Assembly (NCBI RefSeq): GCF_030056705.1
Contig: NZ_JASHIC010000010.1
Span: 124,001-188,000, forward strand
DNA from: Flectobacillus longus
Lineage (GTDB): Bacteria; Bacteroidota; Bacteroidia; Cytophagales; Spirosomataceae
Reading direction: 5' to 3'
Length of the DNA: 64,000 bases
Shown: one piece after another, positions 47,044 to 55,604 of the stretch
How positions within the stretch are numbered: the stretch's first letter is position 1
How the letters are laid out: each line of letters opens with the position of its first letter
Notes under the pieces: model-generated
What the model saw: only the letters and a program-made list of their open reading frames with translations
What the model was told of the DNA's origin: nothing
The model's database searches: none
Translations under genes and position numbers: made by a program

Positions 47044-47130
47044 ATGAAAACAGTACTCAAACTCTCAGACTACCTTAAAATGTTGTTGGCAGCAATCGGT
47101 GCCTATTTTGGTGCATGGATTTTAGCCTAA
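47044..47130 (+). CDS. Putative 28-residue single-span membrane microprotein
   Basis: ATG-initiated ORF: MKTVLKLSDYLK followed by MLLAAIGAYFGAWILA and TAA. The first half is amphipathic and cationic, the second a single glycine-containing membrane span. It shares start context and layout with the ORF at 46277. The stop is followed within 20 bases by a large hairpin, then by the exported aminotransferase gene 160 bases on. Confidence 0.4.
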   Translation: MKTVLKLSDYLKMLLAAIGAYFGAWILA

Positions 47131-47146
47131 TGCTTGTTCATGTTGT

Positions 47147-47215
47147 TTGTGAGTATTCTAGAAGGGCGTCCTTCGCAATTTTCTGCTTATTCGACTTTCT
47201 AGGATACTCTCACAA
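47147..47215. other. Large hairpin between microprotein ORF and aminotransferase
   Basis: TTGTGAGTATTCTAGAA pairs with TTCTAGGATACTCTCACAA (one G-T pair, a 2-base bulge) around a loop of about 33 bases containing AGGGCGTCCTTCGC. No T-run follows, so it is not a standard terminator. It may be an attenuator, an RNA processing site or a protein-binding inverted repeat. Confidence 0.6.
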
Positions 47216-47292
47216 CAGTTGTTAAAATACTGCTTTACTTTTTCATAAATAGACTATCATTACGCAAATCACTTCAAAAACAACGTCTTACC

Positions 47293-48465
47293 ATGTCATT
47301 CAATATCAATCGCCGTGATTGGCTCAAAAAAAGTCTTATAGCCACCGCAGGTTTGGGCGTAGCTTCAACCTATATCCAGCGTGCACAAGCAAATCCTCTT
47401 GTAAGAAGAGAATTGCAAATGAGCTTGTCACCAGATTTTCAGTTAGAAAAATCACTGATAGGAATCAACCCTCCCGTGGTTATGAAGGCTCGTTTGGGTG
47501 CTAATGAAAATCCTTGGGGGCCTTCGGCAAAAACTAAGGAGGCATTGATTGAGGCTGTTGGTGCATCAAATCGCTATGGTATGCAGAGTCGCTCGGCGTT
47601 GATTAAGTTGATTGCAGAGAAAGAAGGTGTACCAGAAAGTCATATTTTATTGGGTGCTGGTTCTTCTGAGTTGTTGACAGCATCGATGGTAGCTTATGGT
47701 TTGAAAGGAAAGATTATTTGTGGTGACCCATGCTACATTTCAGGTAATGAAGAAAAGATCCCGATGGAGAAAGTGCCATTGACCAAGGATTTTCAATATG
47801 ATTTGGATGCTATTGCAGGTCGTTTAAACGGCTCACAAAGTTTGGTGTATATCACAAATCCTAATAATCCAACAGGGGCGATTTTGCCAGCTGACCAACT
47901 AACAGCATTTATCAACAAAGTTTCTGACAAAACACCAGTTTTGGTGGATGAAGCTTATATCGATTATGCCAAAAATCCTAAAACAGATTGTATGGTAGCA
48001 TCAATTAATGCAGGTAAAAATGTATTGATTTTGCGTACCATGTCTAAGCTTTATGCTTTTGCTGGTTTGCGTGTGGGATATGCCATTGCCAAACCTGAAA
48101 TCTTAAAAACAATTGCACCATATTGCTCTGGAGGTTTTGATATTTCGGTTCCTTCTTTTGCAGCAGCAATTGCAGCGTTAAAAGACACAGATTTTCAACA
48201 ATTGACCTTAACTAATACTGCCGAGTCAAAGAAATATCTGTATGACTTCTTGACCAAGGCTGGTTATAACTACGTTCCTTCTTCAGCCAACTTTGTATTG
48301 TTCCCAATCAAAATGAAAGGACAAGACCTCATGAGCAAACTTATGGCTGAGGGCGTTATGGTAAGAAGATGGGAATTTGACCACCAACATTGGTGCCGTG
48401 TTTCGATTGGAACCATGGACGAAATGAAGGCATTTACTGAAGCTTTCTCGAAAATCGCCTCTTAG
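47293..48465 (+). CDS. Tat-exported HisC-like aminotransferase
   Basis: 390 residues. The N-terminus FNINRRDWLKKSLIATAGLG is a twin-arginine signal, so the enzyme is exported folded, presumably with PLP bound. The class I/II aminotransferase domain resembles histidinol-phosphate aminotransferase: GAGSSELL, NPNNPTG, DEAYIDY, the PLP lysine in TMSKLYAFAGLRVGY, and the carboxylate-binding Arg in WCRVSIG. Export argues against a role in histidine synthesis; it may transaminate amino acids or amines in the periplasm. It is followed 141 bases later by a Tat-exported amine oxidase on the same strand. Confidence 0.87.
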   Translation: MSFNINRRDWLKKSLIATAGLGVASTYIQRAQANPLVRRELQMSLSPDFQLEKSLIGINPPVVMKARLGANENPWGPSAKTKEALIEAVGASNRYGMQSRSALIKLIAEKEGVPESHILLGAGSSELLTASMVAYGLKGKIICGDPCYISGNEEKIPMEKVPLTKDFQYDLDAIAGRLNGSQSLVYITNPNNPTGAILPADQLTAFINKVSDKTPVLVDEAYIDYAKNPKTDCMVASINAGKNVLILRTMSKLYAFAGLRVGYAIAKPEILKTIAPYCSGGFDISVPSFAAAIAALKDTDFQQLTLTNTAESKKYLYDFLTKAGYNYVPSSANFVLFPIKMKGQDLMSKLMAEGVMVRRWEFDHQHWCRVSIGTMDEMKAFTEAFSKIAS

Positions 48466-48606
48466 ATAATTGATAAAAGTCACCGATTTGGATTGTTGAG
48501 TAACCAGTTGATTTTCTTATTTTTAATATTTTTTTCTAATAAAAAATCAAAGATTGTTTCTCAACAAAATACAAATCAAGCATTTCAATTATTAAGACAC
48601 AACATT

Positions 48607-50154
48607 ATGACGAGAAGAGATTTTATAGAAAGAACAGGTGCTGCTAGCTATTTGACATTATTAGGATTAGGAATGATTCCAGAAGCAAATTCACAACCCT
48701 TGGATTTGCAAAGAGGAAAGGCCGATAAAAAAATTATTATCCTAGGAGCTGGTTTAGCAGGCTTATGTTCGGCTTATGAGTTAACAAAATTAGGCTATCA
48801 GGTTACAGTATTAGAAGCACGCAGTCGCCCAGGTGGACGTGTTTGGACTGTAAGAGGTGGCACCACAGAAACTGAAATTGGAGGTCCTTCACAAACGGCT
48901 CAATTCGATAAGGGACTTTATTTAAACGGTGGTGCGGCACGTATTCCGCACAATCACGAAACGACGCTCCATTATTGTCGTGAATTTAATATTCCGCTCG
49001 AAATATTCATGAATATGAACGAGGGTGCTTATTACTACAGCGATAATGGAACAGGTCCTTTGGCAAACAAACGAGTAAAAATTCGTGAAATACATGCTGA
49101 TGTTCGTGGTTATACAGGGGAGTTATTGGCAAAGGCAGCTGACCAAAAAGCCCTAGACCAAGATTTGACCAAGGAGGATATCGACAAACTCATTGCTTAT
49201 CTGAAAGAGGAATGCGATTTGGATATTACCAAAAAATACAAAGGCTCTGAACGACACGGGTATTTGCGACAAGGCGGATATGGAGATCAAATCCCACAAT
49301 TGGCAGAACCTCACTCGTTGCACGATATCATTGCTGGAGGGTTGTTTCACCCTGCATTTTCGAATGTAAGCGAATATACCTTCAATCAGCAACCAGTCAT
49401 GTTACAGCCCGTTGGCGGAATGGATGCTATTCCGTATGAATTTGCAAAGCGCCTTGAAGGAAAAATACAATATCAAACCGAAGTAAAAGAAATCCGTAAA
49501 ACCCAACCGGGCGTTCGGATAGTGTATAAAGACAAAACTGGACAAGAAAAGGAACTCAAAGCAGATTATTGTATTTGTACGATTCCTTTGCCAGTATTAC
49601 GAAATGTACAGACAGACCTTTCATCGGATATTCGTCGTGCAGCAGATTTTACTTCTTACATGAATACAGGTAAAATTGGTTTGCAATTTAAGCGTCGATT
49701 TTGGGAAGAAGATGATAAAATATTTGGTGGTATTTCTCGTACCAACATGGATATTACCCAAATTTTTTATCCTTCCTACAACTTTATGGGTAAAAAAGGT
49801 TTGTTGAAAGGCTATTACAATTTTCATGACCGAGCACTCAAAATGGGTAATTTATCTATCGCCGAAAGAGAAAAAGCAGCTTTGGAACAAGGAGGTAAAA
49901 TTCACCCGCAATATGCCACCGAATTTGAAAGTTCCTTTTCGTTGGCTTGGCAAAAAATCCCGTATTCGCAAGGAGGTTGGGCGGAGTACACAGATGCTCA
50001 ACGCAAAAGATTATATCCAGCCTTGATTAAGCCTGATGACGAGATTTATATGGCAGGAGAGCACACCACTCACCTTACAGCTTGGATGGCTGGTGCATTA
50101 GAATCGGCTAAAGCGGTAGTAGACCAAATCCATCGTCGTGTCAATGCATCATAA
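48607..50154 (+). CDS. Tat-exported flavin monoamine / L-amino-acid oxidase
   Basis: 515 residues from the ATG at 48607, which begins the twin-arginine signal MTRRDFIERTG; the frame is open from 48493 but that part lacks a signal. The FAD-binding motif is IILGAGLAGLCSAYELTKLG with LEARSRPGGRVW. The C-terminal FAD contact is YMAGEHTTHLTAWMAGALESA, as in bacterial L-amino-acid oxidases. It oxidatively deaminates an amine or amino acid and makes H2O2 in the periplasm. Its location behind an exported aminotransferase suggests a shared amino-acid-modifying pathway. Confidence 0.9.
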   Translation: MTRRDFIERTGAASYLTLLGLGMIPEANSQPLDLQRGKADKKIIILGAGLAGLCSAYELTKLGYQVTVLEARSRPGGRVWTVRGGTTETEIGGPSQTAQFDKGLYLNGGAARIPHNHETTLHYCREFNIPLEIFMNMNEGAYYYSDNGTGPLANKRVKIREIHADVRGYTGELLAKAADQKALDQDLTKEDIDKLIAYLKEECDLDITKKYKGSERHGYLRQGGYGDQIPQLAEPHSLHDIIAGGLFHPAFSNVSEYTFNQQPVMLQPVGGMDAIPYEFAKRLEGKIQYQTEVKEIRKTQPGVRIVYKDKTGQEKELKADYCICTIPLPVLRNVQTDLSSDIRRAADFTSYMNTGKIGLQFKRRFWEEDDKIFGGISRTNMDITQIFYPSYNFMGKKGLLKGYYNFHDRALKMGNLSIAEREKAALEQGGKIHPQYATEFESSFSLAWQKIPYSQGGWAEYTDAQRKRLYPALIKPDDEIYMAGEHTTHLTAWMAGALESAKAVVDQIHRRVNAS

Positions 50155-50396
50155 TTTTTTAATTTGTTTCTTTAATTAGTTAAAATTATTTTAAAAAATT
50201 TGAGATACTATTATTTGATAATCAATAATTTATTATATTTATAATTGTAAAATAATTTTGATTTAATAGCACTGTATTTCAAATAACTATTACATATACT
50301 TTCAGTAGTGATGAGTTATTTCTGAGGTAAATAAAATTTTCCAAACACTTGTTATTATATCAAGTGCCTCATTATTGAAGGCTAAAATTATTCAGT

Positions 50397-51353
50397 ATGA
50401 AAAAAGTATTGTTAGTATTCGGATTAGTTTGCTCAACTCTTTTCGCCAAGGCTCAAGAAGTAGCTAAAGTGGGAATCAAAAACACTGATTATGATGCGCT
50501 TAAGAAAATTGCAGTTAAAAATCCAGACAAGGATACATATATTAAAGAGGGAGCTTACGTATTGGATAACAGTAACCCGCCATACGTCTTCAAATTCTCG
50601 GATGGAAAAGAGCGTCGTATATATTTATACAAAGTTTTAGAAACTGCCGAAATGAAGGAAATGGGCTCTTTGATGGTTTTTACAACGCCTAAAGATGGTA
50701 AAAAAATCAGCTTAGTAGTACCCAATCCAATGGCTGAAAAAGAAGTTTGGGGCAAATACATCGATGATCTAAAAGATGGGGAAAAAGCCATTAATGGGTT
50801 TTCATCTTGTGTAGCCTTTGTACTAGCAAAAGAATTTACAGGAGGTGCTTCGGGTGCAGAACATGGCGCAGAAGATAAATACGAATACTGCTTTCCAGAG
50901 ACGGCTGTCGTAACAATGGCCGACGGTTCTCAAAAGTCGATAGCAGAAGTAAAAGCTGGTGAGGTTGTGATGTCTTATAACACTGTAACTAATAAAGCTG
51001 AAACAACGCTTGTAGATGAAGTAATCGAACATGATAACAAATCTTTTGCTCTTGTAAAAGTATTGTTGAGCGATGCCGAAGATCAAGCTTTTGCTTCGAC
51101 ACAACCACTTTTTCAATTAACAGAATTGGAAGGTACAGCCAACCATCCTGTGCTTACTACTAATGGGCATGCCAAATTAGGTAAGTTGAAAGTGGGTGAA
51201 CAAGTATTGATGTACAATAGCGATATGCATACCTTTAATCGCTACAAAGTATTTTCAACTAATTCAGACTATCGTACGGTCGAAAAGGTGTATAACCTTC
51301 GTACCGCTAATGATAAATACCTCGTAAATTCTATCGTGGTATTAGAAAAATAA
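50397..51353 (+). CDS. Secreted protein with C-terminal Hint (intein-like) domain
   Basis: 318 residues. A signal peptide (MKKVLLVFGLVCSTLFAKAQ) is followed by an unrecognised N-terminal domain (about 21-160). A Hint domain runs from Cys165 to the end: block A is CFPETAVVTMADGSQKSIAE, followed by VKAGEVVMSYN; block B is GTANHPV with T247 and H250; block F-like is VYNLRTANDKYLVNSIVV. The protein stops six residues after the last strand, so there is no C-extein and the terminal Asn of an intein is absent. Autocatalytic cleavage or modification at Cys165 is likely by family; the function of the released N-domain is unknown. A terminator follows at 51455. Confidence 0.82.
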   Translation: MKKVLLVFGLVCSTLFAKAQEVAKVGIKNTDYDALKKIAVKNPDKDTYIKEGAYVLDNSNPPYVFKFSDGKERRIYLYKVLETAEMKEMGSLMVFTTPKDGKKISLVVPNPMAEKEVWGKYIDDLKDGEKAINGFSSCVAFVLAKEFTGGASGAEHGAEDKYEYCFPETAVVTMADGSQKSIAEVKAGEVVMSYNTVTNKAETTLVDEVIEHDNKSFALVKVLLSDAEDQAFASTQPLFQLTELEGTANHPVLTTNGHAKLGKLKVGEQVLMYNSDMHTFNRYKVFSTNSDYRTVEKVYNLRTANDKYLVNSIVVLEK

Positions 51354-51454
51354 GTGAAATGGTTTAATGCACACCGAAGGTTTCGACCTTCAACCTAAAT
51401 ATTAGGCCTACCGAAAGGGACTTAATTTTTTTGAGATTGTTTTTGGATAATTTT

Positions 51455-51490
51455 TAAATCCTTTCTCTTTTAGGGAAAGGATTTATTTTT
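51455..51490 (+). terminator. Terminator after the Hint gene
   Basis: TAAATCCTTTC and GAAAGGATTTA pair over 11 bp with a 9-base loop and run into an 8-base T tract. Confidence 0.85.
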
Positions 51491-51682
51491 TTTATACAGG
51501 TCAATATCTGCCTTCTGAGTGTATTTTAGCCCAAATTACTATTAAGGACGTAAATTTTATATTATAAATAATTTAGTATTAATTCAAGAATTGTTTTTGG
51601 TATAAAAAGATAACTTAAACGTTCTTGTTTATTTTGTTTAAAAAAAAATTGTTAAAATTATATTTTATTCAAAAAATGCTAT

Positions 51683-51945
51683 TACATTTGTGAAGCTAAG
51701 CGGTTAGCAATATCCAAAAACAATCTTTATAAGCAAGTACAACTAAGAAATTAAAAAAAGAATTGAAGACTGAAAAGTAGGAGATTCTAAAGATATTTTC
51801 AGAGCGAATTTTTAAAACGATAAAATTTTAGGGTCACCATAAGTGACAAACTATGAAAGTACCAATTTGATTAATTTACTAAACTCAAAACAACTATTTA
51901 ACTTTGAAGCTCTGATAAGCCCCAGCTAACCTCTGGGGCTTTTTT
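51683..51945 (+). ncRNA. Candidate small RNA (promoter box to terminator)
   Basis: A -7 box TACATTTG (51683-51690) and a strong terminator (AAGCCCCAG/CTGGGGCTT, 51917-51941, then six T) bracket about 250 bases with no usable ORF. The unit is isolated between a terminator upstream and a convergent minus-strand gene downstream. No Rfam-type family (6S, tmRNA, SRP, RNase P) was recognised by eye. Confidence 0.4.
51917..51945 (+). terminator. Strong orphan terminator
   Basis: A 9-bp GC-rich stem (AAGCCCCAG/CTGGGGCTT) with a 7-base loop and T-run. On the plus strand no gene lies between this and the Hint-gene terminator 430 bases upstream. On the minus strand it could also end the GSCFA gene. Confidence 0.8.
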
Positions 51946-52019
51946 ATTTAGTGATTTTTTATTGAGTGAGTGTTAAAATTCTCCTTCAAGTTTTGTCAAT
52001 ACAAATAACGAATATACAG

Positions 52020-52997
52020 TTAACGATTAACCTCTTTCACGATTTGTGCTAAAACCTGCTGTTTCTCTGCCGATATATCTACTTGGCTTTCTATAGCCTC
52101 TAGTTGCTTTAAAACATTTTGTAAAAACTTTTGATGAGCTTCGGACGTAATATCAAAAGGCTTGTGAGTTAACGCTCTTTTGACTTGTTGCCATTTGGGT
52201 AAAAAAGCTTGTACGTCATCTGAAAAATAGGTTTTTACAAACTGTTCAAAAATATATTGCTCTGCTACTTCGTTCGGATGAATCATATCTGCTTTATAGA
52301 AACGATAATCTCGAAGGTCATCTATCATGATTTCGTAGGAAGGGAAATACGTGACATTGTCATAATCAGCACTGAGATAATGACAGGCCGTTCGAAGAAT
52401 TGATTTCGACAATTGATTTTCGGCAAGTCCTTCTTTGGTATGTCGCACAGGCGAAACAGTAATAATGATTTTTAGAGAAGGATTTAATTCTGTTATTGCT
52501 TTGTGTAACTCTGCAAACTTTTTACAAATATCCTTCACACTCAATAAATCCTTTTCAAATAAACTTGCGGGCATTTTATGGCAATTGGCCACATAACTTG
52601 GTGTAGTTTTGAGCTGATGCACAAATGCCGTTCCGAAGGTTAAAACCAAGAAATCGTATTGCTGAATCTGAATTTTTGCTAAGTTATTATTCAGCAATTC
52701 CTTTAGAGATTCCTGCTGAGAAGCAAAAAAATGCGAGTGAAAATCATAGTGCAGCCATGTTTGTTGATGCTGTACAAACAGTCGCTCGTCGGCTTGTTGG
52801 TAGTTAGGATTCAAAAGTTTGAATATCGACATGGGGTTAAACAACGTCCCGAAAGGATTAACTTCGGTAGCAATTTTGTTTTCTTCAAGCTTTTGTCCGA
52901 TAACCTGTGCAAAACATGAACCAACTGTCAATACCTTGGACTGAAGTTGTATTTGAAAGGGTGATTTTTCTATTTTTATTGGCGTTCTGAATTCCAT
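52020..52997 (-). CDS. GSCFA-domain protein
   Basis: 325 residues. The namesake motif is VLTVGSCFAQVIG near residue 25, with NPFGTLFNP following; later conserved segments are FGTAFVH, ITVSPVRHTKEG and the Asp-His region MIHPNEVAEQYIFEQF. The fold belongs to the SGNH-hydrolase superfamily, and the Ser of GSCFA is the presumed nucleophile. The protein family is common in Bacteroidota but has no defined substrate. Cytoplasmic, monocistronic, divergent from the B12 transport operon. Confidence 0.9.
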   Translation of the reverse strand: MEFRTPIKIEKSPFQIQLQSKVLTVGSCFAQVIGQKLEENKIATEVNPFGTLFNPMSIFKLLNPNYQQADERLFVQHQQTWLHYDFHSHFFASQQESLKELLNNNLAKIQIQQYDFLVLTFGTAFVHQLKTTPSYVANCHKMPASLFEKDLLSVKDICKKFAELHKAITELNPSLKIIITVSPVRHTKEGLAENQLSKSILRTACHYLSADYDNVTYFPSYEIMIDDLRDYRFYKADMIHPNEVAEQYIFEQFVKTYFSDDVQAFLPKWQQVKRALTHKPFDITSEAHQKFLQNVLKQLEAIESQVDISAEKQQVLAQIVKEVNR

Positions 52998-53165
52998 AAG
53001 GCGATTTTGACTGAATATTTTACAACAGTAAAGTTAAACAATAGGATAAATTTTAGGCTATGATAATTTTTTAATCCTATTTGAATAAGCACAAATTAGA
53101 CTTACAATACGACCCTAAAATGGAAAAGAATTCATAATTCATTAATTCCCTCAATCACAATTCAC

Positions 53166-53173
53166 TACCTTTG
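53166..53173 (+). promoter_or_regulatory. -7 promoter box of the B12 transport operon
   Basis: TACCTTTG is an exact TAnnTTTG match ending 10 bases before the first paired bases of the cobalamin riboswitch. That is the right position for a transcript starting near 53180. A TTG -33 element was not found. Confidence 0.6.
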
Positions 53174-53183
53174 TAGCAGATAA

Positions 53184-53355
53184 AGGTGCTTTATACTTCA
53201 AATCTACGAAGTGTTAAAGCTTAATAGGGAATTAGGTGCAATACCTAGACTGTCCCCGCAACTGTAAGTTTCAATAATGTCGAATTCAATCTTCATGGCC
53301 ACTGCCCGTCGGGCGGGAAGGCTCGAAGTCGATGAAACAAGTCAGGAGACCTGCC
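53184..53355 (+). ncRNA. Cobalamin (B12) riboswitch
   Basis: The conserved core is visible: AGGTGC..., then TAGGGAATTAGGTGCAATAC, ACTGTCCCCGCAACTGTAAG, the P6 arm GCCACTGCCC...GGGAAGGC, and the B12 box GTCAGGAGACCTGCC at 53341-53355. Element order and spacing match the AdoCbl class. It lies 150 bases before btuB and would shut off the operon when B12 is plentiful. The P6 extension has a very GC-rich loop (CCCGTCGGGCGGG). No terminator stem is obvious between 53355 and the ATG, so control may be at translation. Confidence 0.95.
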
Positions 53356-53507
53356 TTTTTATCTATTCTTGGTACAATTTACGGTGGATGAGTTGTTGCT
53401 GAGCGTTCGCTTTTCTGTTCATTTTCTTGCCTTTTAATGTCAATTCATTTGAGTCTATCCTATAGGCACGAGTGTTAACTTTAGGGAAGAAAACAATCAT
53501 CAAATCA

Positions 53508-55469
53508 ATGTTTAAATCTTTATTTTTCTGTTCAGGATTACTTTGTGTGGCAAGCCTAAGTATGGCTCAAAACAATGTGACAAACCTTAATGAAGTAGTA
53601 GTTACTGCCAATAAAGTACCTCAAAAGCAACTACAAACAGGAAAAGTTTTAACCGTTATTTCCAAAGAAATTTTGGAGCGCAATGTGGGCAAGTCGCTGG
53701 GAGAGCTACTCAACCAACAAGTAGGCATGCAGGTAGTAGGTTCGCAATTAACACTTGGCGCAAATCAAGAAGTAAGTATAAGAGGCTTGAGCAACGGATA
53801 TGCGCTGTTGCTGATGGATGGCATTCCATTGAACGACCCTTCTACGATTGGTAATTATTTTGACTTAAACGTTATTTCAATAGACCAAATCGAAAGAATT
53901 GAGATTTTGAAAGGAGGACAATCCACCCTTTACGGTTCGGATGCCGTAGGTGGAGTAATAAATATTATTCGTAAAAAAGCAGATAGTAAGCCATTTAGTG
54001 CACAAGCTAATCTTTCTGGTGGAAGTTATGGCACTTGGAAGGGAGCTTTGAATTTGAGCGGTACATTAAATAAAAACTCTAGCTATTCTTTGGCTTACAC
54101 CAAGTTGTATTCAAAGGGTATTTCGCAAGCTGCCAATAAAAAAGATGATAATTTGAACGAAAAAGATGCTTTTAATCAAGATGCGTTTCGTGCTCAGTTT
54201 CAGCAAAAATTTGGTACAAACCTTACAACTAAAGCTTTTATAACACACGAAACTTATCGTGCAGACATTGATAACGGTGCATTTAGCGATGATAAAGACT
54301 TTGTAGCCAATAGCCGAAGCACACAAATAGGAGTAGGAGCAGAATATTTTGTGGGAGGAGGCAAATTAGTGGCTAATTACCATTATAACGACCTCAAACG
54401 TAGCTATATCAACGATTCTAATTATGTTGCTCCAGATGCGTATGACAAGTATTCAGCTAGTAATTATGGAGCCAAAACCAACTATGCAGAATTATATGGC
54501 AGTTGGAGTTTGGGTAAAAATGTAACATGGTTGATTGGTGCAGAATACCGTGCCCAGAAAATGAGTCAAACCTATTTATCTATCAGTGATTGGGGACCTT
54601 ATGAGGATGCTCCATTGAGTGATGATTTGGCCAATGTAAACCAAGTGAGTGGTTACACATCATTTACCTTGAATAACTTAGGTGGTTTTGGTGCTGAAGC
54701 AGGAGGACGTTACAATCATCATTCTTTGTACGGAAATAATTTTACCTACACGCTCAATCCTTATTATTTATTGGGTAAAAACTTAAAGGTACTAGCTAAC
54801 TTCTACTCAAGTTTCAAGTCACCGACTTTGTATCAATTGTATTCTCCTTACGGAAATACAGCTTTGAATCCTGAAAAATCATTCACGCAAGAAGGCGGTT
54901 TCCAGTTGTTTAGCAATAACCAACAATCCTATTTCCGAGCTGTATATTTTAATACAACCATCAACGATGTGATTATTTTCCAGTCAATCATTACTGCGCC
55001 TTATGGCAAGTATGTTAATTTTAATAAGCAAGCAAGTAAAGGTTTGGAATTGGACGCTCAAGCGCAATTAGGCAAGTTCAATATGTCGGCTACCTATACG
55101 CACCAAATTGGAGAATTGACTACTAAAGTGGCAGGAAACGACACCACTTACAAAAACTTGATTCGTCGTCCAGAAAATGCTTTTACCTTGAGCTTGGGTT
55201 ATCAGGCTACTTCAAAATTATATGTAAGTTCAACTTTGAGAGGCATTGGTGCTCGTAAGGACACCTACTATGATAATGAGCAATTCAAATCTATTAACGT
55301 AGATTTGGATGCGTATCAGCTATTAGATGTTTATGGTGAATATCGCATCAATTCAAAAATCAAAGCATACGCTGATTTGAGAAATATTTTGAATACCAAA
55401 TTTGTAGAAATAACAGGCTACCAAACCCGTCAATTTAACGCAAGTATTGGTTTGAGTTTGCAGTTTTAA
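53508..55469 (+). CDS. btuB: TonB-dependent vitamin B12 receptor
   Basis: 653 residues from the ATG at 53508 (MFKSLFFCSGLLCVASLSMAQ, signal peptide). The TonB-box/plug region begins NLNEVVVTANKVPQ, with VSIRGLSNGYALLLMDGIPL, IERIEILKGGQSTLYGSDAV and GGVINIIRKK. The barrel ends in aromatic NASIGLSLQF. The riboswitch upstream and the B12-associated genes downstream identify the substrate as a cobamide. It works with TonB/ExbBD and an inner-membrane BtuFCD system encoded elsewhere. Confidence 0.93.
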   Translation: MFKSLFFCSGLLCVASLSMAQNNVTNLNEVVVTANKVPQKQLQTGKVLTVISKEILERNVGKSLGELLNQQVGMQVVGSQLTLGANQEVSIRGLSNGYALLLMDGIPLNDPSTIGNYFDLNVISIDQIERIEILKGGQSTLYGSDAVGGVINIIRKKADSKPFSAQANLSGGSYGTWKGALNLSGTLNKNSSYSLAYTKLYSKGISQAANKKDDNLNEKDAFNQDAFRAQFQQKFGTNLTTKAFITHETYRADIDNGAFSDDKDFVANSRSTQIGVGAEYFVGGGKLVANYHYNDLKRSYINDSNYVAPDAYDKYSASNYGAKTNYAELYGSWSLGKNVTWLIGAEYRAQKMSQTYLSISDWGPYEDAPLSDDLANVNQVSGYTSFTLNNLGGFGAEAGGRYNHHSLYGNNFTYTLNPYYLLGKNLKVLANFYSSFKSPTLYQLYSPYGNTALNPEKSFTQEGGFQLFSNNQQSYFRAVYFNTTINDVIIFQSIITAPYGKYVNFNKQASKGLELDAQAQLGKFNMSATYTHQIGELTTKVAGNDTTYKNLIRRPENAFTLSLGYQATSKLYVSSTLRGIGARKDTYYDNEQFKSINVDLDAYQLLDVYGEYRINSKIKAYADLRNILNTKFVEITGYQTRQFNASIGLSLQF

Positions 55470-55472
55470 AAA

Positions 55473-55604
55473 CAGGCACTAGGCATTAGGCAAAAAGCAA
55501 TAAGTTTTAGCCTAAAAAATTAAGGATTTGTTTAATGCTTCGATATTTTACAGCCCGTAATTTTACCACTAGTGCCTCTTGCCTGGTGCCTTTACCCTCA
55601 AAAA
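55473..55604. repeat. AGGCACTAGGCA-type intergenic repeat (family C)
   Basis: AGGCACTAGGCATTAGGCAA at 55475 onward, TTTTAGCCTAAAA near 55506, then the inverse ACTAGTGCCTCTTGCCTGGTGCC at 55568-55590 and TACCCTCA before the next ATG. The same words and the same stop-to-start position occur at 2603-2680, 61180-61440 and 62645-62755. Confidence 0.75.

Larger units (their letters stand above)
45614..47292. other. AT-rich 1.7-kb gap with microprotein ORFs
   Basis: 1679 bases without a conventional gene, the longest such gap in the window. It holds three tiny ORFs (46277, 46418, 47044), a terminator (46527-46559) and a large hairpin (47147-47215), all listed separately. A 75-codon minus-strand ORF at 45810-46037 is rich in Phe, Ile and Lys and looks like AT-rich noise. 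The parts 45614-46260 and 46570-47030 show nothing else. Confidence 0.6.
51354..52019. other. Gap with two terminators and a candidate small-RNA unit
   Basis: 666 bases. Contents: the terminator of the Hint gene (51455-51490), an exact -7 box (51683-51690), about 230 bases of AT-rich sequence with only trivial ORFs (longest clear one ATG AAA GTA CCA ATT TGA), and a second strong terminator (51917-51945). Confidence 0.6.

Noticed and set aside
48493-48606. Longer start for the amine oxidase
   Set aside because: The upstream residues hide the twin-arginine signal that begins exactly at the ATG at 48607.
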